A stretch of 13,283 bases of DNA from the NCBI GenBank assembly GCA_964249915.1, contig CAXUEL010000080.1, positions 1-13,283 of the forward strand. Direction: 5' to 3'. A program made the position numbers and the translations under genes. Positions 1 to 6,105 of this stretch are shown here, piece after piece. A model generated the notes under the pieces. The model was not told the origin of the DNA. It made no database searches and saw only the letters and a list, made by a program, of their open reading frames with translations. Origin of the DNA: Lichenicola sp964249915. Lineage in GTDB: Bacteria > Pseudomonadota > Alphaproteobacteria > Acetobacterales > Acetobacteraceae. Position 1 is the stretch's first letter; each line of letters opens with the position of its first letter.

Positions 1-212
1 TGAACGAGCCGCGCTACGCCTCGCTGCCCAACATCATGAAGGCGCGCAAGAAGCCGATGCAGGTGCTGTCGCCGACCGAGCTCGGCGTCGACGTCGCCCC
101 GCGCCTGACCACGCTCCGCGTGTCCGAGCCGCCGGCGCGGGCGGGGGGGGTGAGCGTCGCCTCGGTCGCCGAGCTGGTGGCCAAGCTGCGCCAAGAAGCC
201 AAGGTGATCTGA
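1..212 (+). CDS. etfB: Electron transfer flavoprotein subunit beta, C-terminal part (5' end outside window)
   Basis: The reading frame is open from base 3 to a TGA at 210-212 and gives about 69 C-terminal residues. The segment contains NEPRYASLPNIMKARKKP, the conserved region of EtfB near the AMP-binding part of the protein, and ends in SVAELVAKLRQEAKVI, a typical EtfB tail. EtfB pairs with EtfA to form the soluble FAD heterodimer that carries electrons from acyl-CoA and other dehydrogenases to ETF:quinone oxidoreductase. The etfA start lies 3 nt after the stop, which supports the call and suggests translational coupling. A run of eight G (143-150) lies in the frame and encodes part of an Ala-Gly-Gly-Val stretch. 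Only the C-terminus is visible, so AMP-site residues further upstream cannot be judged. Confidence 0.93.
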   Translation, partial: NEPRYASLPNIMKARKKPMQVLSPTELGVDVAPRLTTLRVSEPPARAGGVSVASVAELVAKLRQEAKVI

Positions 213-215
213 ATC

Positions 216-1154
216 ATGACCGTTCTCGTCCTGGTCGACCATGCGGACGGCCACGTCAGCTCCGCCACACGCTCCGCGGTCGCCGCCGCCGCCCGGCTGG
301 GCGAGGTGCACGCGCTGGTCGCCGGCCACGGCATCGGCGCGGTGGCCGAGGCGGCGTCGCGGATCGCCGGCGTGTCGCGCGTGCTGAAGGTCGATGCCGA
401 GGCGCATGCCCGGCCGATGGCGGAGCCGCTATCGGCGCTGATCGTCTCGCTCGCCGGGCCGTACGAGCACATCCTCGCCGGCTCCACCGCCACCGGCAAG
501 AACGTGCTGCCGCGCGTCGCCGCCCTGCTGGACGTGCAGCCGATCAGCGACATCGTCGCCGTGGTCGACGGCTCCACCTTCGTGCGGCCGATCTATGCCG
601 GCAACGCGCTGGCCACCGTGCGCTCGTCGGATGCGAAGAAGGTGGTGACCGTGCGCGCCGCCAGCTTCGATCCGGCCGCCGCGGAGGGCGGCAGCGGCGC
701 GATCGAGGACGCGGCACCCGGCGAGCACCCGTCGCCGTCGCGCTTCGTCTCGGCCGAGCTGTCGAAGTCCGAGCGTCCGGAGCTGGCGTCCGCCCGCGTG
801 GTGGTGTCGGGCGGGCGGGGGATGCAGAACGGCGAGAACTTCCGGCTGCTCGACCCGATCGCCGACAACCTCGGCGCCGCGATCGGCGCGTCGCGCGCGG
901 CGGTGGATGCGGGCTTCGTGCCGAACGACTACCAGGTGGGCCAGACCGGCAAGATCGTGGCGCCGGAACTGTACGTGGCGATCGGCATCTCGGGCGCGAT
1001 CCAGCACCTGGCCGGCATGAAGGACAGCAAGATCATCGTCGCCATCAACAAGGATGCCGACGCGCCGATCTTCCAGGTCGCCGACTACGGCCTGGTCGCC
1101 GACCTGTTCACCGCCCTGCCGGAGCTGAACGCGGAACTGCAGAAGGCCGGCTAG
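216..1154 (+). CDS. etfA: Electron transfer flavoprotein subunit alpha
   Basis: This 312-residue protein has the usual EtfA length. Residues 1 to about 185 form the N-terminal ETF alpha/beta fold, with HILAGSTATGKNVLPRVAALL near 85-105. Residues from about 192 form the C-terminal FAD-binding domain: SGGRGM (198-203), SRAAVDAG (226-233), VGQTGK (241-246), ISGAIQHLAGMKDS (258-271) and AINKD (276-280), all classic FAD-contact motifs of the family. The protein acts in the cytoplasm as the FAD-holding half of ETF and passes electrons from flavin dehydrogenases to the quinone pool. The ATG at 216 follows the etfB stop by 3 nt, and the next gene starts 4 nt after the etfA stop, so the three genes look co-transcribed. 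No defect is visible and the identification is secure. Confidence 0.97.
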   Translation: MTVLVLVDHADGHVSSATRSAVAAAARLGEVHALVAGHGIGAVAEAASRIAGVSRVLKVDAEAHARPMAEPLSALIVSLAGPYEHILAGSTATGKNVLPRVAALLDVQPISDIVAVVDGSTFVRPIYAGNALATVRSSDAKKVVTVRAASFDPAAAEGGSGAIEDAAPGEHPSPSRFVSAELSKSERPELASARVVVSGGRGMQNGENFRLLDPIADNLGAAIGASRAAVDAGFVPNDYQVGQTGKIVAPELYVAIGISGAIQHLAGMKDSKIIVAINKDADAPIFQVADYGLVADLFTALPELNAELQKAG

Positions 1155-1158
1155 GCGG

Positions 1159-2151
1159 GTGCCGCCGCGGGCGGGGACGGAACCGTTGGCAGCGCCCCGT
1201 GCCGCATCCGCGCGCGACCTGTCGGGCAAGCGGCTGCACTCGGTCTTCCAGTGCTTCCGGCGCAAGGAGTGGGGCGCCTTCCATGCCGGCGCCCGGCTTT
1301 CGCTGACCGACGAGGTGCTGCAGGCGCAGGCCGGCCTCAACGAGCCGGTCTCGACCGAGGAGGTGGCGGACATCTACCTGCCGCTGGCACGCCTGCTCGG
1401 CCTCAACATCTCGGCCGCGCGTGCGCTCGACAGCACGATCCAGAACGGCTTCTTCAACCGGGAGCCGGCGCCGCGTCCGTACATCATCGGCGTCGCCGGC
1501 AGCGTCGCGGTGGGCAAGAGCACCTTCTCGCGCCTGCTGCAGGCGGTGCTGGCCTCCTCGTTCGAGGGGCTGGACGTCCGGCTGGTCGCCACCGACGGCT
1601 TCCTGCTCAGCACGGGCGTGCTGAAGCAGCGCGACCTGATGCGTCGCAAGGGGTTTCCGGAAAGCTACGACCTGCACGGCATGCTGTCGTTCCTGATCGA
1701 CCTGAAGGCGGGGGTGCCGAACCTCAAGGTGCCGATCTACTCGCACCACCTGTACGACGTGCTGCCGTCCGAGTTCCAGGCGATCGACCGGCCGGACGTG
1801 GTCGTGTTCGAGGGGCTGAACGTGCTGCAGACGCTCGCCTCGTCGGTGGTGGCGTCGGACTTCTTCGACTTCTCCGTCTACATCGATGCGGATGCCGCCG
1901 ACATCGAGAGCTGGTACGTCGAGCGCTTCCTGCTGCTGCAGCGCACCGCGTTCCAGGACCCGGCCTCGTACTTCCACCACTACCGCGACCTGGACGCCGA
2001 GGCCGCGCGGAACACCGCGCGCGGCATCTGGCGCGAGATCAACGGCCCCAACCTGCAGCGCAACATAGCCCCCACGCGGGAACGCGCGAGCCTGGTGCTG
2101 CGCAAGGACGCCAGCCATGCGGTCGAGGAGGTCTGGCTGCGCAGGCTTTAA
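1159..2151 (+). CDS. coaA: Type I pantothenate kinase (CoaA)
   Basis: This 330-residue enzyme would phosphorylate pantothenate with ATP, the first and usually rate-controlling step of CoA synthesis in the cytoplasm. The P-loop is GSVAVGKS (114-121) inside GVAGSVAVGKST. Other bacterial CoaA signatures are VEEVADIYLPLARLL-like helices (65-80), ATDGFL (144-149), KKGFPESYD-like RKGFPESYDLHG, VPIYSHHLYDV, VVFEGLNVLQ and the C-terminal REINGPNLQRNI...PTRERASLVL and NHAVEEV-like SHAVEEVWLR. It resembles E. coli CoaA along its whole length, with about 14 extra residues at the N-terminus. The GTG at 1159 lies 4 nt after the etfA stop. The low-complexity Ala/Pro/Arg start (1 to about 20) is not conserved, so a start slightly further in is possible. 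Type I enzymes are feedback-inhibited by CoA and its thioesters, but nothing in the sequence tests this. Confidence 0.96.
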   Translation: MPPRAGTEPLAAPRAASARDLSGKRLHSVFQCFRRKEWGAFHAGARLSLTDEVLQAQAGLNEPVSTEEVADIYLPLARLLGLNISAARALDSTIQNGFFNREPAPRPYIIGVAGSVAVGKSTFSRLLQAVLASSFEGLDVRLVATDGFLLSTGVLKQRDLMRRKGFPESYDLHGMLSFLIDLKAGVPNLKVPIYSHHLYDVLPSEFQAIDRPDVVVFEGLNVLQTLASSVVASDFFDFSVYIDADAADIESWYVERFLLLQRTAFQDPASYFHHYRDLDAEAARNTARGIWREINGPNLQRNIAPTRERASLVLRKDASHAVEEVWLRRL

Positions 2152-2185
2152 CCAGACCGCGCAGCACGTATCGGAAACACATCAG

Positions 2186-2283
2186 TGCAGATCTGCAATG
2201 TTGCGAAATACGCTGCAACCGGCGGATCGGCTACACGAAATCGACAGGTGACATGTCTGGCTGCAACTGGCGACATGACCTGC
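2186..2283 (+). promoter_or_regulatory. Leader region with a 12-bp palindrome and a bulged hairpin upstream of the ferritin-like gene
   Basis: The 175-bp gap 2152-2326 is visibly more AT-rich than its surroundings and holds no gene. Two structures are present. TGCAGATCTGCA at 2186-2197 is a perfect 12-bp palindrome. CAGGTGACATGTC (2245-2257) pairs with GACATGACCTG (2272-2282) as an 11-bp stem with a two-nucleotide bulge (GA) and a 14-nt loop. The region could hold the promoter and operator of the downstream gene, a 5' UTR structure, or the coaA terminator. I could not place a convincing -35/-10 pair. The role is inferred; the repeats are directly visible. Confidence 0.4.
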
Positions 2284-2326
2284 CGTTGCCCGACCTGCGC
2301 GTCATGCGCAACAAGGAAACGGGAAG

Positions 2327-2803
2327 ATGCCAGACCAGGAAATCAAGACGCTGATCGCGCAGGGCCTCCAGGCATTGAAGGCTGGCGGCGAAGTGGCGAA
2401 GAAGGCGACCGCGGAGATCGAGACCGACGCGAGCCACCCGGAGCTGAAGTCGGCCCTGCAGGCCGGCAACGCGACCTCCGAGCAGTGGACGCAGCGCATC
2501 CACCGGGCGATCGGGGAAGTGGGCGGCGCCGAGGACACCGGCAACCCGATCCTCGATGCGCACTACGAGGTCAGCAAGAAGATCCGCCAGAAGGCGCCGG
2601 ATGCCACCAGCCGCGACCTCGGCATCGTCGCCGCCGGCCAGCTCGCCCTGCACTACTGGATCGCCGCCTTCGGCACGCTCGGCAACTACGCCTCCAAGCT
2701 CGGCCTGGAGCAGGTCGCGCAGTCCATGCACAGCTCGCTCGAGGAAGCAAAGCAGGCAGACCAGCAGCATACCGCCCTGGCGGAGAAGCTGCTCGCCGCC
2801 TAG
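2327..2803 (+). CDS. Small ferritin-like (DUF892/YciF-type) helical protein
   Basis: This 158-residue protein is almost entirely helical and has no signal peptide. The second half resembles the DUF892/YciF ferritin-like family: an AAGQLALHYWIAAFGTLGNYA stretch (102-122) matches the family pattern in which an AAQRVEHYEIAAYGTL-type helix is followed by a KLLGL turn and a final LEEAKQADQ-type helix (138-146). The first half, KALKAGGEVAKKATAEIETDASHPELKSAL-like (16-44), also fits, but the usual LYDAEKQL helix is not recognisable. Positions that hold glutamates in the EHYE motif are Leu108 and Trp111 here, so the diiron site looks lost. ATG 2327 is preceded by AAGGA (2313-2317) at a suitable distance. 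Family members are often linked to stress responses, but the specific function is unknown. It stands alone between coaA and a convergent lipoprotein gene. Confidence 0.72.
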   Translation: MPDQEIKTLIAQGLQALKAGGEVAKKATAEIETDASHPELKSALQAGNATSEQWTQRIHRAIGEVGGAEDTGNPILDAHYEVSKKIRQKAPDATSRDLGIVAAGQLALHYWIAAFGTLGNYASKLGLEQVAQSMHSSLEEAKQADQQHTALAEKLLAA

Positions 2804-2820
2804 CAGCCCGGCGGACCGAT

Positions 2821-2879
2821 CGGGCGTCCGGGCCGCGGTCGGAACGAGCGGGACTCGTTCCGACGCAACCGGACGCCTG
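2821..2879 (+). terminator. Two-tier inverted repeat, possible bidirectional terminator or structured RNA element
   Basis: An inner perfect 11-bp stem is formed by GTCGGAACGAG (2838-2848) and CTCGTTCCGAC (2854-2864) around the 5-nt loop CGGGA. An outer arm 2821-2831 pairs with 2869-2879 over 11 positions (one G-T wobble), separated from the inner stem by an asymmetric internal loop. The structure begins 18 bp after the stop of the ferritin-like gene, where a transcription end is expected because the next gene converges. No T-tract follows, so it is not a textbook intrinsic terminator. It could instead protect the mRNA 3' end, be a small RNA fold, or be a protein-binding site. Confidence 0.5.
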
Positions 2880-3133
2880 CCCCGTGGCATCACTACTGGA
2901 ACCGTTGCCGGCAGGTGAGGAAACCAGGTGGGTTTGGCACCAGGCTGGTCGAGTGCCGTGCGGAAGGCGGCGTCAACCTGATCGCCTGGTGCTACCGGTC
3001 CGGCCGGCAGGCGAGGCCTGGCGCGAAGCCGGTGCCCGAGTCGACGACGCCCCCGGGTTTCCACAGAACCTTCCCGCGCCGGCTCAGCATCCTCGGTGAC
3101 GGGTCGGCCTGTCGCAGCCCGGCAGACGACGCC
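2880..3133. other. Gene-free remainder of the convergent spacer, with a long-loop inverted repeat and an imperfect direct repeat
   Basis: No reading frame here has a recognisable product. GCACCAGGC (2937-2945) is the exact reverse complement of GCCTGGTGC (2984-2992), with a 38-nt loop and further partial pairing outside. GCCGGCAGGTGAGG, starting near 2906, recurs with one change as GCCGGCAGGCGAGG near 3002. The stretch separates two genes whose stops face each other, so it can only carry 3' UTRs, terminators, a small RNA or decayed sequence. I see no promoter, tRNA or insertion sequence end. Confidence 0.4.
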
Positions 3134-3568
3134 CTAGTAGAAGCCGGGCCCGAACCCGCCACCGAACCCCGGGCCCCAGGGGCCGCCGCCCCACCCGCCG
3201 AAGCTCCAGGCCGGATCGGAATACAGCTGCGCCGTCGTCTCCTGCTCGTCGGCAATGTTCTGCTGGAAGATCATCTTCTTGTACTGGGCATAGGCCGCGT
3301 CGGAGCCGACATAAAGACAACCGCAGACCAGCGGGTCGGCATAAAGGTAGACGTATCGGCCGTTCAGGTTCTTCATGACGAAGTGATGGGGCGGCAGGCG
3401 CGTGAGCAGGGCCTGGCGCTGCGGCGTATCGGCAGGCCTCGCAACGAAACCCGCCGCGACCAGCTTGTCCTCCTTGCTCGCGACCTGTTCCTGCGGCGTC
3501 GCACAGGCCGACAGCGCGAAGGTGACGGCCAATGCCGCAGGCAGGCCGGTCCGGAGGATGGGAGGCAT
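3134..3568 (-). CDS. Conserved hypothetical lipoprotein with Gly/Trp/Phe-rich C-terminus
   Basis: With the ATG at 3568 this is a 144-residue lipoprotein precursor. MPPILRTGLPAALAVTFALSAC has a short charged start, a hydrophobic core and a lipobox LSAC with the lipid-carrying Cys22. I chose this start, not one 21 codons upstream, because it gives a canonical signal peptide and has GGAAGGA 5 nt ahead of it. The mature part contains TPQRQALLTRLPPHHFV (48-64), GRYVYLYADPLVCGCLYVG (70-88) with a Cys-Gly-Cys at 82-84, and a charged helix with AAYAQYKKMIFQQNIADEQE. From 121 to 144 almost every residue is Gly, Pro, Phe or Trp. I recognise the core as typical of alphaproteobacterial hypothetical proteins but know no function. 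It should sit on the periplasmic face of a membrane. It has its own transcription unit, divergent from the dehydrogenase gene. Confidence 0.8.
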   Translation of the reverse strand: MPPILRTGLPAALAVTFALSACATPQEQVASKEDKLVAAGFVARPADTPQRQALLTRLPPHHFVMKNLNGRYVYLYADPLVCGCLYVGSDAAYAQYKKMIFQQNIADEQETTAQLYSDPAWSFGGWGGGPWGPGFGGGFGPGFY

Positions 3569-3731
3569 GACGGTCCTTCCGTTATGCTGCGGGAAGCGGT
3601 GCGGCATGTCCGGCTGGACGCTTGTCGCCATGCGATGTTTCCTTCGAGCCGGTTCAACTTCCCGGCGACGTCGGGACCCCGCCCGGCTTCCTCGGGGCCT
3701 CGGAACACGCCCGGGACACCGGAAGCAAGGG
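3569..3731. promoter_or_regulatory. Divergent intergenic region between the lipoprotein and dehydrogenase genes
   Basis: These 163 bp separate two genes transcribed away from each other, so promoters for both must lie here or within the flanking 5' ends. A TTGAAC box on the minus strand near 3651-3656 could be a -35 element, but no good -10 follows at 16-18 bp. No operator-like repeat stands out. The promoter content is inferred from gene orientation. Confidence 0.4.
3574..3580 (-). promoter_or_regulatory. Ribosome binding site deciding the lipoprotein start
   Basis: On the minus strand the sequence reads GGAAGGA, then 5 nt, then the ATG at 3568-3566. It is much stronger than anything before the upstream in-frame ATG at 3631 and agrees with the signal peptide beginning at this ATG. 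Confidence 0.7.
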
Positions 3732-4484
3732 ATGGCGCACAGGATGGACGTGCCGGATCATCGACCCGTCGCGGTGGTCAGCGGCGGATCGTCCGGGATC
3801 GGCCGCGCGTTCGTGGCGGCACTGCACGCGCGTGGCGACCGGGTGTTCGCCTGCGGGCGCGATCCGGAGCGGCTGCAGAGGCTGGAACGGGACCATCCCG
3901 GCGTCCGCGGCCTGGTCTGCGACATGGCGGACGCCCGGGCGGTGCGCGGCTTCGTGTCCGCCGTGCTCGACGAGTCGCGGCGGATCGACCTCCTGGTCAG
4001 CAACGCCGGCGTGCTGCGCAGCCTGGACTTCGCCGATCCCGGCATCGGCACGTCGGACCCCGGCCTGGAGATCGGCACCAACCTCGTCGGCGCGATCCAG
4101 CTGGTCGCGTCGGCGATGCCCGGGCTGCTCGCCGCGGCGCCGTCGCGCGTCGTGGTGATCGGCTCGGGCTACGGGCTGGCGCCGTCGACCGCGGCGCCGG
4201 TGTACTCGGCCTCCAAGGCCGGGCTGCACGGGTTCTGCAAGGCGCTGCGCCGCCAGCTGGCCGCGTCGGGGGTCGGCGTCACCGAGGTGCTGCCGCCGCT
4301 GGTCGACACGCCGGCCGTCAGCCACCGGCCCGGCGCCAAGCTGTCGCCGGACGCGCTGGTGCGGCAGGTGCTGCGCGACGCGTCGCGCGGCCGCGACGAG
4401 GTGCTGCCCGGGACGGTGCGCTGGCTGCCGCTGCTGCTGCGGCTGGCGCCTGGATTCGCGGAGCGCATGGTCGGACGCAGCTGA
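3732..4484 (+). CDS. Short-chain dehydrogenase/reductase, DltE-like
   Basis: This classical SDR is 250 residues long. The nucleotide-binding motif is SGGSSGIG (17-24), a variant of TGxxxGIG with Ser for Thr. CDMAD (63-67) provides the adenine-ring Asp64, SNAG (90-93) follows, Asn117 sits in the GTNLVG helix, and the catalytic set is Ser145, Tyr158 and Lys162 in YSASK. The C-terminal EVLPPLVDTPA with a following KLSPDALVRQVL resembles the DltE-type SDR group (COG3967), whose substrate is generally unknown. The reading frame is open far upstream, but the SDR fold starts only here. ATG 3732 has weak GGAA and AAGG upstream, and ATG 3744 is an equally possible start. The protein should be cytosolic and NAD(P)-dependent. 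Its stop lies 12 bp from the stop of the convergent Rieske/FAD oxidoreductase gene, so the two are neighbours but not an operon. Confidence 0.88.
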   Translation: MAHRMDVPDHRPVAVVSGGSSGIGRAFVAALHARGDRVFACGRDPERLQRLERDHPGVRGLVCDMADARAVRGFVSAVLDESRRIDLLVSNAGVLRSLDFADPGIGTSDPGLEIGTNLVGAIQLVASAMPGLLAAAPSRVVVIGSGYGLAPSTAAPVYSASKAGLHGFCKALRRQLAASGVGVTEVLPPLVDTPAVSHRPGAKLSPDALVRQVLRDASRGRDEVLPGTVRWLPLLLRLAPGFAERMVGRS

Positions 4485-4496
4485 AGGCCGGCGCGG

Positions 4497-5969
4497 TCAC
4501 GGATGGGCCGGCACCCGCAGCGCCAGCCCCGCCAGCTCGGCGTCGCGTCCGCATCCCACCAGCCCGACCAGCGCGCCGTCGCGGATGATCCGGCCGACGA
4601 GGTCCTGCGCCTCCAGGTCGCCCTTGATCTCCACGCGGTCGAACGAGGCGGCGTGGCCGTGCACCTCGATCCGCCTGCCGTAATGGTAGGTCCAGAAGAA
4701 CGGCGCCTGCTCGAAGCGCGCGTCGCCGCCCAGCATGTTGCGCGCGGTCACCCGCGCGTGCTGCTGCGCCACCCGCCAGTGCTCGACCCGGATCCGCGCG
4801 TCGCCGAACGGGAACCGCGCCGAGTCGCCGGCCGCGTAGATGCCGTCGGCGACCCGCATCCCCCCGTCGGTGTCGAGGCCGCCATCCTCCGACAGGCCGA
4901 GGCCGGCCGCGAACCCGGTCGCCGGCCGCACCCCGACCCCGGCCAGCACCAGGTCGGCCGGGATCCGCTCGCCGTCCTGCAGCCGCACGTGGCCGGGCTC
5001 GATCGCCGCCACCCGCGTCCGGCCCCGGAACACCACGCCGTTCGCCTCGTGCAGCCGGCGCAGCATGGCGGCGATGCGCCAGCCCAGCACCGGCTCGAAC
5101 GGCACCGCCTGCGGCGACACCACGGTCACCGGCACGTCGCGCTGACGCAGCGCCGACGCCGCCTCCAGGCCGATGAAGCTGCCACCGGCCACCACGACGC
5201 GCGGGGTGCCGGACAGGCCGGCCAGGATCGCCGCCGCGTCCGTCCGGGTGCGGAGCAGGTGGACGTTCGGGCCGTCCCCGCCCGGCACGTCGAGCGGACG
5301 CGGCCGGCTTCCCGGCGCCAGCAGGACCGCGTGGTACGGCAGTGACCCGCCCGAGGCCAGGGTCAGCGTCCGCGTGTCCGGGTCGATCGCGGTGACGGTG
5401 TCGTGCAGCCGCTCGATCCGCTCGCGCGCGACGAAGCCTTCCGGCCACAGCGGCGCCGCCTCGTCCGGGGTCATGCCGCCTTCGAGCACGAACTTGCTGA
5501 GCGCCGTGCGGTCGAACGGGTCGCCCGGCTCGTCGCCGACCACCACCAGGCGTCCGGTGAAGCCGAACTCGCGCAACGCCGCCGCACCCGCCGCCCCCGC
5601 GGCGCCGGCGCCGACCACCACCATGACGCGCCCGTCCGGTGCCGTGGCCGGGGGAGCGGCCACCAGCGGGCTGGAGGAGACCAGCACCGCGTCGCCGTCG
5701 ACCCGCACCGGATAGCGGCGCAGCTTCTGCAGCGCCGGCGGCTCGAGCAGGGCGCCGTCGCGGATATCGAACATCGCCTTGTGCCACGGGCAGACCAGCC
5801 TTCCGTCGCAGACCGCGCCCTGCTCCAGCGGGGCGCCGGCATGGGGACAGGTGGCGGAGAACGCCCGCACCTCCTGGCCATCGCGGAGCAGGAGGATCCG
5901 GACGCCGTCGAGCTCGACCGCGTGCGGCGTGTTGTCGGACAGCGCTCCGAGGGTCGTGACCTGCCGCAT
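4497..5969 (-). CDS. Rieske [2Fe-2S]-FAD/NAD-dependent oxidoreductase fusion (AIF-like ferredoxin reductase type)
   Basis: This 490-residue protein has three parts. Residues 1 to about 100 form a Rieske domain with Cys41-Pro-His43 and Cys60-Pro-Trp-His63, the full C-x-H/C-x2-H ligand set. Residues from about 113 form a pyridine nucleotide-disulfide oxidoreductase fold with the FAD-binding GAGAAG (119-124), a second Rossmann motif GGSFIG (261-266) for NAD(P)H, and the late FAD motif GIYAAGDSA (375-383). A C-terminal reductase domain follows from about 395, with VEHWRVAQQHARVTARNMLG. The order matches AIF-like and AIFM3-type Rieske-flavoproteins and the reductase components of oxygenase systems. 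It probably takes electrons from NAD(P)H through FAD to the Rieske cluster or a partner, in the cytoplasm. No oxygenase or ferredoxin gene lies beside it, so the partner is unknown. The ATG at 5969 has GGGAGG 8 nt upstream. Confidence 0.93.
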   Translation of the reverse strand: MRQVTTLGALSDNTPHAVELDGVRILLLRDGQEVRAFSATCPHAGAPLEQGAVCDGRLVCPWHKAMFDIRDGALLEPPALQKLRRYPVRVDGDAVLVSSSPLVAAPPATAPDGRVMVVVGAGAAGAAGAAALREFGFTGRLVVVGDEPGDPFDRTALSKFVLEGGMTPDEAAPLWPEGFVARERIERLHDTVTAIDPDTRTLTLASGGSLPYHAVLLAPGSRPRPLDVPGGDGPNVHLLRTRTDAAAILAGLSGTPRVVVAGGSFIGLEAASALRQRDVPVTVVSPQAVPFEPVLGWRIAAMLRRLHEANGVVFRGRTRVAAIEPGHVRLQDGERIPADLVLAGVGVRPATGFAAGLGLSEDGGLDTDGGMRVADGIYAAGDSARFPFGDARIRVEHWRVAQQHARVTARNMLGGDARFEQAPFFWTYHYGRRIEVHGHAASFDRVEIKGDLEAQDLVGRIIRDGALVGLVGCGRDAELAGLALRVPAHP

Positions 5970-5977
5970 GCGAACTG

Positions 5978-5983
5978 CCTCCC
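5978..5983 (-). promoter_or_regulatory. Ribosome binding site of the Rieske/FAD oxidoreductase gene
   Basis: On the minus strand GGGAGG is followed by 8 nt and then the ATG at 5969. This fixes the start immediately ahead of the Rieske domain. Confidence 0.65.
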
Positions 5984-6034
5984 GTATGCCGGAACAGGCA
6001 ACGCAGTGGCGCCGGTCCGGATCGGGAGCGGGGG

Positions 6035-6063
6035 CCCGGGGCGACGAATCGCGTCGTCCGGGG
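6035..6063. promoter_or_regulatory. Imperfect 12-bp inverted repeat in the divergent region upstream of the mla-type operon
   Basis: Bases 6035-6046 pair with 6052-6063 around the 5-nt loop AATCG. Eleven of the twelve positions can pair, with one G-T wobble and one G-G mismatch. The innermost CGACG/CGTCG is perfect. It lies between two divergent transcription units, some 40 bp before the likely permease start. It may be an operator or a 5' UTR hairpin. The role is inferred from position. Confidence 0.4.
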
Positions 6064-6105
6064 TTATCGTGCCCGGACGTTCGCGAAGGATGCCGCCATC
6101 ATGCC

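Noticed and set aside
2173..2202. GGAAAC...GTT resembling an EcfG-type stress promoter before the ferritin-like gene
   Set aside because: The spacer is about 21 bp, whereas these promoters need roughly 16-17 bp, and the -35 box is imperfect.
3569..3631. A longer lipoprotein beginning at ATG 3631
   Set aside because: The extra 21 residues would put a polar segment before the signal peptide, and the ribosome binding site sits at the shorter start.
3402..3731. An N-terminal extension of the short-chain dehydrogenase upstream of 3732
   Set aside because: The open frame continues, but it overlaps the antisense lipoprotein gene, has no conserved motif, and the Rossmann fold begins shortly after 3732.
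2915..4588. A 557-codon open frame on the plus strand across the spacer, lipoprotein and dehydrogenase
   Set aside because: The product is Arg/Ala/Gly-rich without motifs, and the region contains better-supported genes in other frames.
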